Of a stretch of DNA of 64,000 bases, positions 33,778 to 42,961 are shown one piece after another (the first letter of the stretch is position 1; each line of letters starts with the position of its first letter). This stretch comes from Alistipes sp. Lineage in GTDB: Bacteria; Bacteroidota; Bacteroidia; Bacteroidales; Rikenellaceae. The translations under genes and the position numbers were made by a program. The DNA is taken from NCBI GenBank assembly GCA_021201825.1, contig JAJQED010000023.1, positions 108,448 through 172,447 on the forward strand. Reading direction: 5' to 3'. Below the pieces are notes generated by a model that was given only the letters and a program-made list of their open reading frames with translations, was not told the origin of the DNA and did no database searches.

Positions 33778-35547
33778 ATGAAGAAATGCAGGAATTACAT
33801 ACTTTACATACTGGCGCTCCCGGCACTGCTTGCTTTAATGAAATGCGGGAGGGACAATCCGGGCGGGGCCGACCCGGACTCGGCCGTGATCTATCTGTCG
33901 GTGCGGGCTGCGGCGAGCAGCATCAACCTCGACCAGCAGACCTGGGAAGACCGGGTAACGGAACTGCGGATGATCGTTGCCGAACCGGGAGACGGCACTG
34001 TGGTATTCAACCAGAAACTCTATTTCCCGGACGGATTTGACCAAAGCAGCAGGCCGGTTGAAATAACTCCGGGGAGTTACGACTTCTATTTCTTCGCGAA
34101 TGAGACGGTCTATACCGGTGATTTCGTCCAGGCGCTTATGGATATCGGCAATGTGTCGGAATTCTCTACAGATAACAGGTTCACGGATATTGCGTACAGG
34201 CCCGAATTCACACCCGACGGTTCTTCTTCCGTCGGAAGATTCCTGATGTCGGCAATCTACGAGGATATAACGGTCGCCGGCGGAGGCACATTCGCCAACC
34301 CCGTTCCCCTCCCCTTGCCGACAGCCCGCGTAGAACTTATCAGGGCACTGGCCAAGGTGGAAGTAGTATTCCGTAAGCAGGTCTCCGGAGCTACAATACC
34401 GGAAAATACGATAACATCCGTAGAACTGGAGAACGTAGCATCGCATATCTCCGTACCGCCGCAGGACACTTATTACAGCGGAGCGGTCACCACTTCGGAA
34501 TACGGTTCACTCGAAGGTTTCGATTACGGGTTAGACAGTATAGGATCGGTCGTGTTCTATATTCCCGAATTCCTTGTGCCGGTTTCGGGTACGACCTATA
34601 CGGAACTGGTCATCAATAACACCGCATTCCCCATCGAGTCCGATGATGCGCGGGGCGGACTGACGGAGCAAAGACGCACCGTGGCCGAGCTGTCGGATTA
34701 TAGTGTGATCCGCAATTATCATTACATCGTCAATGTTTATATCACCTCCGACGGCGGGCTGCAACTGTTGGTTTATGTGGAGCCGTGGCAGTCATCTTCA
34801 TGGCTGTATATATTCCAGGGGGACCGTGCAATAGTGATACCGCCGGTGGAACCTACGGACTCGAGCATAATCTTCCCTACCGACTGCGGCACAATAGAAC
34901 TCTTGTCCGCTAACGAATACCTGTCGACCGGACTGCAGGGAGCTTACAACGATGTGGTCAATTATTGGGACTCGGAGGTGCAGGGACCGGTTATTTACAG
35001 GGGCGACCCACCATATTACTGCGAGCAAAAATACGGATCGGGGTGGAGGCTGATAAATTCCTGTGAATTATTGACCCTGCTCTATTATTTCGACCAGGCA
35101 TATAACATCTGGACTTCGAACACCTGGCAAGCCTCAAGTTACGATATGCCTTACTACTCGCTTGAGTTCCGGGAACAAGCCCAATACCTGCTCGAGAAAC
35201 TGACCGGCCAGGATCTATCGGCTACCGTACTTCACGACTCCAATGACTGGAGCGACGAGATTTCGGACTGGAAGCTCGATTTTGTGGACGATTTTTTTAC
35301 CCCTGGGGATATCATGGTCCGGGAGGAAGATTACCCGAACGGGTGGCCGTTCCCCTCGCCGCCGGGTACGACGGAAGCCGAGACCTGGTATTACAACGAA
35401 GTAGTGATACAGGTGATCCCTTACTGGTACGGAAGCGAATATATTAGTTATTCGGACAAAGCCAACTGGGACCGGATACTGTACCAGAGATTCGAGAGGT
35501 ACGATTTCAGCAGCACAGTCTCGCGGTGCGTCAGGGAAGTGGACTGA
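33778..35547 (+). CDS. Large fimbrial accessory/tip lipoprotein with lectin-like C-terminus
   Basis: 589 residues. Signal sequence with Cys23 as likely lipid attachment site. Residues about 30-345 look like a fimbrillin (FimA-type) domain: strand-rich, with VELIRALAKVEVVFRKQ, and a closing strand LLVYVEPWQSSSW. The extra C-terminal region (about 360-589) is rich in Trp, Tyr and acidic residues and contains YCEQKYGSGWRLINSCELLTLL (near 410-431). This resembles the GWRLPTxxEL motif of C-type-lectin-like domains found in Bacteroidota surface proteins. A tip adhesin is therefore plausible; the ligand is unknown. Confidence 0.72.
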   Translation: MKKCRNYILYILALPALLALMKCGRDNPGGADPDSAVIYLSVRAAASSINLDQQTWEDRVTELRMIVAEPGDGTVVFNQKLYFPDGFDQSSRPVEITPGSYDFYFFANETVYTGDFVQALMDIGNVSEFSTDNRFTDIAYRPEFTPDGSSSVGRFLMSAIYEDITVAGGGTFANPVPLPLPTARVELIRALAKVEVVFRKQVSGATIPENTITSVELENVASHISVPPQDTYYSGAVTTSEYGSLEGFDYGLDSIGSVVFYIPEFLVPVSGTTYTELVINNTAFPIESDDARGGLTEQRRTVAELSDYSVIRNYHYIVNVYITSDGGLQLLVYVEPWQSSSWLYIFQGDRAIVIPPVEPTDSSIIFPTDCGTIELLSANEYLSTGLQGAYNDVVNYWDSEVQGPVIYRGDPPYYCEQKYGSGWRLINSCELLTLLYYFDQAYNIWTSNTWQASSYDMPYYSLEFREQAQYLLEKLTGQDLSATVLHDSNDWSDEISDWKLDFVDDFFTPGDIMVREEDYPNGWPFPSPPGTTEAETWYYNEVVIQVIPYWYGSEYISYSDKANWDRILYQRFERYDFSSTVSRCVREVD

Positions 35548-35551
35548 TAAT

Positions 35552-36514
35552 ATGACAAAGAAGCCGTATATATTTTTACTCATGCTGTTTAAGCTGGCAG
35601 TTTCGTGTTCCGAAACCGGTGAAAATGAACCGGATAATGGAACGGGCGGCACCGTCATACGGCTGGGAACAGGCCAATTCTCTACCCGGGTGGTGGACGA
35701 CGATAACCTTGCCAGCGAACAGGTCGTGGACAACATTTCGGTTTTCTTTACCGACCCGTCCTCGGACGATATAGTTTACAGCTATGTCGATGTCGGTTTC
35801 AGCACTTCGGGGGATTACCGTGTGGTATCCGTCCCCCTCGAACCGGCAGACCTCGGGGAGAAAGATATATACGTGATCACCAACTACGACGATTTCTCCG
35901 TGTTGGAAGCGCTTACAACAATAACCGAAATGGAGCAGGTCCGCACACCGGAGATAGACAAGAGCAATAACCTCGAAGCCGGACAGGGATTCTGCATGTA
36001 CGGGATGCTTGCAGGGTTCGATTTTACGGACACTTCGGCCGGGTCGCCCATCGTAAATGTCGAGAGGACCTGTGCCAAGCTCCGCATAACATTGTCGTTC
36101 CCGGGCAACCCCCGTCTGAGTGCCGATAACTCCTACCTGGTAGCTAAAGCCGCAACCTATACGTATGTAATGGAAGAGACCGGAAATACCCTCTCTCCCG
36201 TCGATTATTTCAATTTCGCCAGCGAGACGGAACTTACACTTTCTGGGACGGTATTCACCGGGATAGCCTATGTCTACGAAGCGGACGAACTGCCGCAACT
36301 CTATATCTACACCCATATGAACGGCTCCACCGAGGCGCAGGAATTCATGACGGACCTACCCCTGCCCGAGAGGAACTACCTCTATGATCTCGATGTACGG
36401 ATATATGAAGATATCGGAACCACCCGTTCCGGATCGGACACGGGTTATAGGATGGAGGCCACGGTTACCGCATTCGACGGTAACGGTAACCTCCAGTACA
36501 TCAATGAGTATTAA
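35552..36514 (+). CDS. Fimbrial accessory lipoprotein (fimbrillin-like)
   Basis: 320 residues. Signal sequence with lipobox AVSC (Cys19). An Arg-Val site in GQFSTRVVDDD follows, in the place where pro-fimbrillins are processed. The body is beta-rich: EQVVDNISVFFTDPSSDDIVYSYV and VERTCAKLRITLSFPG. It closes with RNYLYDLDVRIYEDIG and MEATVTAFDGNGNLQYINEY. Starts 4 bases after the large accessory gene. Probably a minor or tip-complex subunit, like Mfa3/Mfa4 or FimC-E in function, but no specific family could be fixed. Its stop overlaps the stop of the opposite DUF4249 gene in the sequence TTAA. Confidence 0.68.
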   Translation: MTKKPYIFLLMLFKLAVSCSETGENEPDNGTGGTVIRLGTGQFSTRVVDDDNLASEQVVDNISVFFTDPSSDDIVYSYVDVGFSTSGDYRVVSVPLEPADLGEKDIYVITNYDDFSVLEALTTITEMEQVRTPEIDKSNNLEAGQGFCMYGMLAGFDFTDTSAGSPIVNVERTCAKLRITLSFPGNPRLSADNSYLVAKAATYTYVMEETGNTLSPVDYFNFASETELTLSGTVFTGIAYVYEADELPQLYIYTHMNGSTEAQEFMTDLPLPERNYLYDLDVRIYEDIGTTRSGSDTGYRMEATVTAFDGNGNLQYINEY

Positions 36515-37368
36515 AACGAAATGCGCCTTACGGCTACCTGGGTGGTATCGGCGTTCATTCCGGTAAAAACCCCGTATCCGTTCTCCACGTTGGCATGTAT
36601 CTCGATAAGGGATTGGCTGTCCGCATCCTGGTTCTCATACAACAGCACATATTCCGGCTGCATACGTATCAAGATAACGTTATGCCTGCCCAGATATGAG
36701 AAATCGGTTTGGGAGATCGTAGTCGACGAAGCCCTAACGGGTTCCTTGCGGAACGAGAAAGAGGGGCGTTCATCGTCGTCGTCGAAATCGTCGATCGAAT
36801 TGGGATTGGACTCGGTGGATTCCACCAAAACCATATAGTAAGCATCGTCCGGGTTGTCCCAGCTCACCTCGACCTGCATGGGATACAGGTCCTCATAATC
36901 TTCATCGTCATCGTCGTCATCGTCGGAGCGGACCCCGGGCATTCCCCCTCCCATCGACCGCACATACAGGGTGACGTTGGAGAGCTCCAGCCCTGTGGGC
37001 TTTGCCGGCACCTGTGTGTCGGCCGTTATATGGTATTCGCCGTAAGCGAACTGTAAGCTGTAAGAATGCCCCTCTTCGGCGATGAATGACGGGTTAATAT
37101 ATATCCCGTCCCCAGCGGCCGAGAAACCGTAATACTCCCCGGAAGTAACGTCAGCAACCACGATATCGAGCGCATCGATAACGACGTTCTGGTACTGCAC
37201 GTCGTCCCGGAACGCGATCAGCCGGGATATCTTAATTTCCGGTGAATTGCCCGCATAAAGATATCCCTCCACTACCGGCTTATCCTGGAACTCAGCGATC
37301 AAAGTAGGCTCGCATGCCTGCGAAATGAGCAGCAGCGGCAGAAGAAATATCGGCAAAAACTTTTTCAT
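36511..37368 (-). CDS. DUF4249 lipoprotein with Asp-rich tract
   Basis: 285 residues from the ATG at 37368. The lipoprotein signal MKKFLPIFLLPLLLISQAC ends at Cys19; the longer frame upstream has no such signal. DUF4249 proteins accompany TonB-dependent receptors in Bacteroidota, and the receptor gene lies 4 bases upstream on the same strand. Notable is a run of seven Asp (RSDDDDDDDEDYEDLYP, around 152-168) and a second acidic patch (DDFDDDDERPSF), both in expected loops. They could bind divalent cations or a basic ligand. The function of the family is not established, but a partner or surface lid of the receptor is likely. Confidence 0.85.
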   Translation of the reverse strand: MKKFLPIFLLPLLLISQACEPTLIAEFQDKPVVEGYLYAGNSPEIKISRLIAFRDDVQYQNVVIDALDIVVADVTSGEYYGFSAAGDGIYINPSFIAEEGHSYSLQFAYGEYHITADTQVPAKPTGLELSNVTLYVRSMGGGMPGVRSDDDDDDDEDYEDLYPMQVEVSWDNPDDAYYMVLVESTESNPNSIDDFDDDDERPSFSFRKEPVRASSTTISQTDFSYLGRHNVILIRMQPEYVLLYENQDADSQSLIEIHANVENGYGVFTGMNADTTQVAVRRISF

Positions 37369-37372
37369 GGCG

Positions 37373-40174
37373 CTAAAAATTGAACGAAAGGGTGACATTA
37401 GGTGTGATGCTTAAATAATTCACGTTGCTTTCGAGGATCACGTCGTCCACGATCTGGAATTTTTTCGAACTGACGTTCTTCCTGTCGTAGGCATTGAATA
37501 CCGAGACGCTGATCGCCTGTTTTTTGCCTTTCGTACCGAACATATCGAAGCGGAACGAAGCGGCAAAGTCCAGCCGGTGGTAATTCGGAAGCCTGAAAGT
37601 GTTCTTGTCGCTTACGGCATAATAGCTCTCCTGTGACCCGTCCACCAGCGTCATCACATACCCGCCGAGAGGCGCCGTATAGGGACGGCCGGTAGAATAA
37701 ATCCAGGTGGCCGAAAAATCGAAGTTCCCGAATTTATAAACCGCTACGGCCTTGAGTTCATGGGTCACATCCTGCGAGGCGTAATAATACTTGTCGGACT
37801 GTTCGGGGAACCTGTTCTTCACCTCCCCGATCGTATAACTGACCCATCCGCTGAACTTACCGGCTTTTTTCTGGGCGAGGAATTCGATCCCGGTCGCATA
37901 ACCGTTGCCGGTGAAGAATTGTTCGGTGGCCTCCGTGATGCCGTTTTGCGAACCGCCCCCAGGTCCGCCGCCCATCAGGGAACCAACGGACCGCTGGAAC
38001 CTAAGGGTATATTCGGAAATATTATTGTTCTTTTTATAATACGCATCGATGCTGAACAGGTAGTCCGGTAGGTCGTAATTAATGCCGAGATTGAAATGCA
38101 GCGACCGGCTGACCGGGATATCCTTGCCGTCCGACAAGATCCAGAAGTCGGTATTGCCCGACATGACGTCCTCGCGGATCACACGGTTGGCGAACTGGTA
38201 ATACAGCCCCGTAGCGCCGTTTAGCGTAATGTTCGGGGCAAGGGTATAGCTCGAAGAGAGGCGCGGCTCGAAATACACCTTTGAAGTATTGGAGAAATAG
38301 GTAGCACGCACCCCAGGGGTCACGATCCATTTGGCCCCGTCCAGCCGTATCTTATCCTGCAGGTACAACCCGGCGATGACCGACTTGTCGCTATTATCGA
38401 TTATCTTTATGGTATCGCTTTGGGCATACGAATACTCGATGTCGTAATAGGTGCCGAACACTCCGGCTTCGAACAGGTGGCGGTCGTTCAGTGAATAACG
38501 CCATGAATTATGCACCGATATGTCCTTGAGATCGTTCTCTTCGATAATCCCGCTGCGAATATCCTGCTGGTTCCCGTCGTCGTCGGTATAGGTTACCGCC
38601 CGGCTCTCGTCGCGGTCACTGTAAAAATTGGAGTAACTGGCCACCAGGGTCGACGTCAGTTTATCGTTCACCTTGCGCGACCAGCGGGTACTCACCCCTA
38701 TATTGCCATACTTGGTATAGTCGGAATTCTGCATGCTCAACGACCCGAACGGGCCGCCGCCGGGACCGCCGCCGGCAAACCCGAACGAGGGAGTTTTATC
38801 CAGGTAATCCGTCGCGTTGAATACGCTGAACGAAAGGATATCCTTGCGCGAAACGTTCCATGTTACCTTGGCGTTGATATCGTAAAAATAGCTCGCCGGG
38901 TCTTCAGCTCCCCTGCCCCCGACGCCCATCGGCCCGGACGAAGTGGTTATTTCACCCTCTTCCGTACCGCTTTTGTTCTGGCCCGATATGCGGTTGTAGA
39001 GCCATCCCTGATAGGACTGCCTGAAAGCCACCATGGTAGTTACCTTATCGGCAATGGGGAGCTCCCCGTACAAATTGACACTCAGCAGGCTGACCTCGCC
39101 CCCGACGGCCCATTTCTTTGAATTACCGTCCTTACCCGTTATCTCGGTCACGCTCGAGAGCCTGCCTCCGAACTTGGATTCGAAGCCACCTTTGTAAAGC
39201 TGTACATCCTTTATGGCGTTTGAATTGAAAGCGCTGTAAAACCCGTAGAGATGGTCTACGTAATAGACCGTGAACCCGTCGTAAACTATCAGGTTCTGGT
39301 CCGGCGTACCTCCCCGGACATACATCCCCGAACTGTTCTCGTTCGAGGCGCTTACTCCCGGCATCAACTGGAAACTGCGCAGTATATCCTTTTCGCCGAT
39401 ATTAGGGAGGAATTTCAGCGCGGCGGGAGACATTTTGATCTTATGCTCACCTACCGACTGTTCGAGAGCCTTATCCTCCTTACGCCCGTAAACGAATACC
39501 TCGGCTATCTCGTGCTTTTGTTGCTCCAGTTCGATATAATACGTACCGTTTTCGGTGGACGGCTCCAGTTGGATGAACCGCGTACGGTAACCCAGATAAG
39601 AGACTATCAGTACGCAAGTATCGGCCGGAACGTTTTCGAGGGTGAACCGACCGTTCGCGTCCGAGGTGCTCCCGTTGGTCGTTCCGTCAACTATAACGGT
39701 TGCATATGGTATCCGTTCGCCGTTGTCCACGTCGCTTATCTCCCCGGTAAGGGTGAAATTCTTTTTCACGGGTTCCAGCCGGCTGCGTTCGGTGATCATC
39801 TCCCCGATGGTCTCCTGTTCCTGTTCCACGCGCAGTTCCATCAGCTCGGCAAGGTGGGTTTCGTCCCGGGCTATATAAATATAGCCGTCGTCGTTGATTG
39901 CGGTTGCCATATCCCATGACTTCCGGAACAATCTCAGTATACCGTTGATGGTCTTCTCTTCGTAAGTAGTCAGATGGGTATTGTACCGGGACAAATGGGT
40001 GCTGTCATATACGAAGCGGATACGCATTTCGCTGGCTATTTCTTCGAGAATTATATCCAGCCGGCCACGGTAGTCCCTCTTTAGCCGCAGGTTACCCACG
40101 GTTTGCGCTTCGGCCCGCACGGTCGCCAGCATACATAAGGCGAGCAGCAGGCATTTCACTGAATTTTTAAACAT
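37373..40174 (-). CDS. TonB-dependent receptor with N-terminal STN domain
   Basis: 933 residues from the ATG at 40174, the start of a signal peptide (MFKNSVKCLLLALCMLATVRAEAQ). In order: a secretin/TonB short N-terminal (STN) domain (about 35-95), a carboxypeptidase-D-like regulatory beta domain (LTGEISDVDNGERIPYATVIVDG), a plug (LRSFQLMPGVSASNENSSGMYVRGGTPDQNLIVYDG), and a 22-strand barrel ending in Phe (ITPNVTLSFNF). Gly/Pro-rich loops GGGPGGGPFG and GGGPGGGSQNG are inserted in the barrel. STN domains usually signal to FecR-type anti-sigma factors, but none is encoded here. The substrate is unknown; pairing with DUF4249 suggests a dedicated ligand. Confidence 0.92.
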   Translation of the reverse strand: MFKNSVKCLLLALCMLATVRAEAQTVGNLRLKRDYRGRLDIILEEIASEMRIRFVYDSTHLSRYNTHLTTYEEKTINGILRLFRKSWDMATAINDDGYIYIARDETHLAELMELRVEQEQETIGEMITERSRLEPVKKNFTLTGEISDVDNGERIPYATVIVDGTTNGSTSDANGRFTLENVPADTCVLIVSYLGYRTRFIQLEPSTENGTYYIELEQQKHEIAEVFVYGRKEDKALEQSVGEHKIKMSPAALKFLPNIGEKDILRSFQLMPGVSASNENSSGMYVRGGTPDQNLIVYDGFTVYYVDHLYGFYSAFNSNAIKDVQLYKGGFESKFGGRLSSVTEITGKDGNSKKWAVGGEVSLLSVNLYGELPIADKVTTMVAFRQSYQGWLYNRISGQNKSGTEEGEITTSSGPMGVGGRGAEDPASYFYDINAKVTWNVSRKDILSFSVFNATDYLDKTPSFGFAGGGPGGGPFGSLSMQNSDYTKYGNIGVSTRWSRKVNDKLTSTLVASYSNFYSDRDESRAVTYTDDDGNQQDIRSGIIEENDLKDISVHNSWRYSLNDRHLFEAGVFGTYYDIEYSYAQSDTIKIIDNSDKSVIAGLYLQDKIRLDGAKWIVTPGVRATYFSNTSKVYFEPRLSSSYTLAPNITLNGATGLYYQFANRVIREDVMSGNTDFWILSDGKDIPVSRSLHFNLGINYDLPDYLFSIDAYYKKNNNISEYTLRFQRSVGSLMGGGPGGGSQNGITEATEQFFTGNGYATGIEFLAQKKAGKFSGWVSYTIGEVKNRFPEQSDKYYYASQDVTHELKAVAVYKFGNFDFSATWIYSTGRPYTAPLGGYVMTLVDGSQESYYAVSDKNTFRLPNYHRLDFAASFRFDMFGTKGKKQAISVSVFNAYDRKNVSSKKFQIVDDVILESNVNYLSITPNVTLSFNF

Positions 40175-40485
40175 CGGTTTCGATTGACACGGGTTTTCCA
40201 AAAGGTCGGAGGCACCCGGAAATAACGGAGCCTTTTCCTTGCATTGCGGTTGACGGCGCAAGATATCAAAGGGACCGGCAACGGGATAAACTATTCAACT
40301 AACCCCCGGATTTTCTAAACGGTCCCCCTCGGCAAGGGGCCGCCAACCACCCGGGCTGACCGCATATTTTACAAATAAGCGGAAATTTCTTATCGGCCCG
40401 TGGGACGGCATGGGTCCATAATAAGTATCTTTGCAGAGTAAGAACCAGGCCCGGGGCAGCCCGGCTATGCAAACCAGTACGGACG
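40175..40485. other. 311-base intergenic region between divergent genes
   Basis: Upstream of both the TonB receptor (minus) and a GNAT gene (plus). It contains the GNAT promoter element at 40426-40433 and a small hairpin near 40323-40339. I found no exact TAnnTTTG element for the receptor gene and no tRNA or other RNA gene. Confidence 0.6.
40426..40433 (+). promoter_or_regulatory. -7 element for the GNAT gene
   Basis: TATCTTTG, exact consensus, 52 bases before the ATG at 40486. No TTG 19-21 nt upstream. Confidence 0.5.
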
Positions 40486-41019
40486 ATGGAATTATTACAG
40501 GTAACCCCCACCGAAAGCCGCCTTTGGGACCAGGTGTGGAGGTTGTATATCGAGAGTTTCCCGGATTACGAGCGGCGGCGAATCAGCAGCCATGCCCTCG
40601 CCTGTGAAGATCCGGCATTCCACCCGTGCATAGCGGTAGAGAACGGCAGTCTGCTGGCCTTGCTCTTTTACTGGACCTACGACGACAAGATATACATCGA
40701 ACATATTGCCGTGAACCAGCAGATGCGGGGCCAAAAGATCGGCTCCCGGCTGCTTGAAGAATTCACCGCCCAGAATAGCGGAAAGACCGTAGTTCTGGAG
40801 ATAGACCCGCCGGTGGACGATATTTCCCGGCGCCGGCTCGGATTCTACGAACGGGCAGGATTCATAAACACCGGCAGGATTTTCACCCATCCCTCCTACA
40901 CTAAAAACGGTCAGGGACACCAACTGCTCGTGCTGAGTTATCCGGATGAGATAGCCGGTGAGGATTACGAGCGGTTTATGGAGTTCGTGACCGAGAAAGT
41001 GTTAAAATACGTGGATTAG
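40486..41019 (+). CDS. GNAT-family N-acetyltransferase
   Basis: 177 residues. Acetyl-CoA-dependent transferase of unknown acceptor. The cofactor loop is present as IEHIAVNQQMRGQKIGSRLLEEF, the usual VxxxxRgxGxG layout with Lys-Ile in place of Gly-Ile. The later strand is LGFYERAGFINTG. The stop overlaps that of the opposite glycosyltransferase gene by 4 bases. Confidence 0.85.
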   Translation: MELLQVTPTESRLWDQVWRLYIESFPDYERRRISSHALACEDPAFHPCIAVENGSLLALLFYWTYDDKIYIEHIAVNQQMRGQKIGSRLLEEFTAQNSGKTVVLEIDPPVDDISRRRLGFYERAGFINTGRIFTHPSYTKNGQGHQLLVLSYPDEIAGEDYERFMEFVTEKVLKYVD

Positions 41020-42029
41020 AGCATCCGCCCGAATTTCCGTTTCCCGAACAGGTACCTCGCCACGATCGAGCCATGGTACACCCCGGACAACTTTTTCAAA
41101 GGAACCGTAACGGGCGGCAAATGCCCGTATTTTTTTCGGGTCGACCTGAAATCACGGTGTGCCGTCCAGACGGCCCGGAAAGCCCCGGCACGAAAAGTTA
41201 AAAGATATACTAAAGCGGACAGCCCGTCGGCCATCATCCGCAAAGCGATAGCCATACCGCGCCTGCCGGGCGGCAGGTTTTTGTAAAGCATATAGAGGGT
41301 GTTGCGGTAGTTCAGGTATAATTTGCGCGGACTGCCGGATTGAAGGGTCCCGCCTCCGAGGTGGTAGACATGGGAACGGGGCTGGACCGCAATCTTCCAC
41401 CCTGCAAGTTGCATGCGCCAGCATAGGTCGATTTCCTCCATGTGGGCAAAAAAGCCGGGATCGAAACCGCCCAGCTCATGGAAAACATCTTTCCGCACGG
41501 CCATGCATGCCCCCGTGGCCCAGAATACCTCCCGGGCATCGTCATACTGCCCGGTATCCTGCTCCAGGGTCGTCAGTATACGGCCCCGGCAGAAAGGGTA
41601 ACCCAGCGCATCGATAAACCCGCCGCTTGCCCCGGCGTATTCGAATGTGGATTTGTTTTCAAAAGAAAGTATCTTGGGTGCTACGGCAGCTGTCCGCGGA
41701 TGATCGTCGAGATACTCCGTCAACGGCTCCAACCAACCCGGCGGGGTCTCGACGTCGGAATTTAGCAGGACGAAATACCCTGTACCGTCGAAACTCCCCT
41801 CCGTAAGGGCACGGTTATAACCCTCGGCATAACCGTAATTGCGGTCCATTTCGATCAGGTTCACGTCGGGAAATTCACGCTTCAATAATTCCCGCGAACC
41901 GTCCGTGGACCCGTTGTCGGCCACCGTTATCCTGACCCCGGCCGGGCTGTTGGCCACCACAGACGGCAGGAATGTCCGCAGGTGCTGCTCGCCGTTCCAG
42001 TTAAGTATAACTATATCAGTTATGCCCAT
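41016..42029 (-). CDS. Family 2 glycosyltransferase (rhamnosyltransferase-like)
   Basis: 337 residues. GT-A fold inverting transferase: VILNWNGEQHLRTFLPSVV start, TVADNGSTDGSRELL, the NYGYAEGYNRAL nucleotide-binding part, FVLLNSDVETPPGWL (DxD-like NSDVE) and a later GACMAVRKDVFHELGGFDPGFFAHMEEIDLCWRMQLAGW. This set is typical of rhamnosyl or related surface-polysaccharide transferases. Overlaps the acyltransferase gene upstream by 14 bases and is the last gene of a six-gene transcript. Confidence 0.9.
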   Translation of the reverse strand: MGITDIVILNWNGEQHLRTFLPSVVANSPAGVRITVADNGSTDGSRELLKREFPDVNLIEMDRNYGYAEGYNRALTEGSFDGTGYFVLLNSDVETPPGWLEPLTEYLDDHPRTAAVAPKILSFENKSTFEYAGASGGFIDALGYPFCRGRILTTLEQDTGQYDDAREVFWATGACMAVRKDVFHELGGFDPGFFAHMEEIDLCWRMQLAGWKIAVQPRSHVYHLGGGTLQSGSPRKLYLNYRNTLYMLYKNLPPGRRGMAIALRMMADGLSALVYLLTFRAGAFRAVWTAHRDFRSTRKKYGHLPPVTVPLKKLSGVYHGSIVARYLFGKRKFGRML

Positions 42030-42957
42030 CCCCGTAGGTCGTTAATTTGCCGCCGGTGAAGTATTTACACCCGGGACCGAACGGATTTTTCCATCTCTTG
42101 TGCGACCACATCCAATACTGCGGAGCCGAGCGGATGGACTCTTCCAGCATGGCGGCGTAACGGGCCGTTATTTCGCCGTCCGGCAGATCGTCCGTGCCGT
42201 TATAAATCTCGATAAAACGGGAAACGTAGCGGGCCTTGCCGGTCTTTCGGACCTGAGTATAATAGACCGGCATCGACAAACGGCGGGCAAGGCGCTCGAT
42301 TCCGCCGTAGAAAACCGTCTTCTGGTTCAGGAAATCGAGCCATATCGTATGGTCGTTCGGGTGGGCACTCTGGTCCGCGATCATACCTATGGCAAGGTTG
42401 CGCCCGCATTTGCCCCGGTTGCGCAGTATATAACGCATAAGCACTTTCATCGAGACGGGCTCCATGCCGAACCGGGAACGGGAATAGCGGTAGAACGCAT
42501 CGACGGCCGGGTCCTTAACAGGCCGGTAAACGCCGACAACCTGGGAGGGAGTGTTAAACTGGTAGACCGAGAAATATTCCCAACACCCGTAGTGGGCCAT
42601 TGCGGCGATCCAGTCCCGTCCGGCGACAAGCCGTTCGTGTTCTTCGGCATTCTCGAACTCCACCCGTTTTTTCGCTTCCCGCGGACCGATCGAGACGATA
42701 TCCACCGTGTCTATGAATATCTCCGCGAGATGTTTATAGAACCCCTTTTCGATAACTTTCAGTTCCGAATCCGTTTTTTCAGGGAAAGAAGCGCGCAGAT
42801 TTTTCCGCACTACGGACACACGGTACCGTGTAACCCGGTACAATATAAAATATACCGTCCAGAGCAGGGGATTATAAAGCAGCCACGTCGGCAGTTTCCC
42901 GAACGCCCGGTTCAGGTTGAGCAAAACGTGGTATTTTACTTTTTGGCCCCGTGTCAT
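42016..42957 (-). CDS. Lipid A acyltransferase family protein (LpxL/HtrB-like)
   Basis: 313 residues. Transfers a secondary acyl chain to lipid A or a similar lipid at the inner membrane. The catalytic HX4E motif is HYGCWE (His122-Glu127); an N-terminal hydrophobic segment (WLLYNPLLWTVYFILYRV) precedes VRKNLRASFPEKTDSEL. Later family features are GMIADQSAHPNDHTIWLDFLNQKTVF and YWMWSHKRWKNP. The companion glycosyltransferase gene overlaps its end, so both may act on the cell envelope. Confidence 0.91.
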   Translation of the reverse strand: MTRGQKVKYHVLLNLNRAFGKLPTWLLYNPLLWTVYFILYRVTRYRVSVVRKNLRASFPEKTDSELKVIEKGFYKHLAEIFIDTVDIVSIGPREAKKRVEFENAEEHERLVAGRDWIAAMAHYGCWEYFSVYQFNTPSQVVGVYRPVKDPAVDAFYRYSRSRFGMEPVSMKVLMRYILRNRGKCGRNLAIGMIADQSAHPNDHTIWLDFLNQKTVFYGGIERLARRLSMPVYYTQVRKTGKARYVSRFIEIYNGTDDLPDGEITARYAAMLEESIRSAPQYWMWSHKRWKNPFGPGCKYFTGGKLTTYGDGHN

Positions 42958-42961
42958 GGAC

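Noticed and set aside
36889..36935. Possible microsatellite (repeated TCATCG-type triplets)
   Set aside because: It is simply the coding sequence of the Asp-rich tract of the DUF4249 protein, with mixed Asp codons; no long pure repeat.
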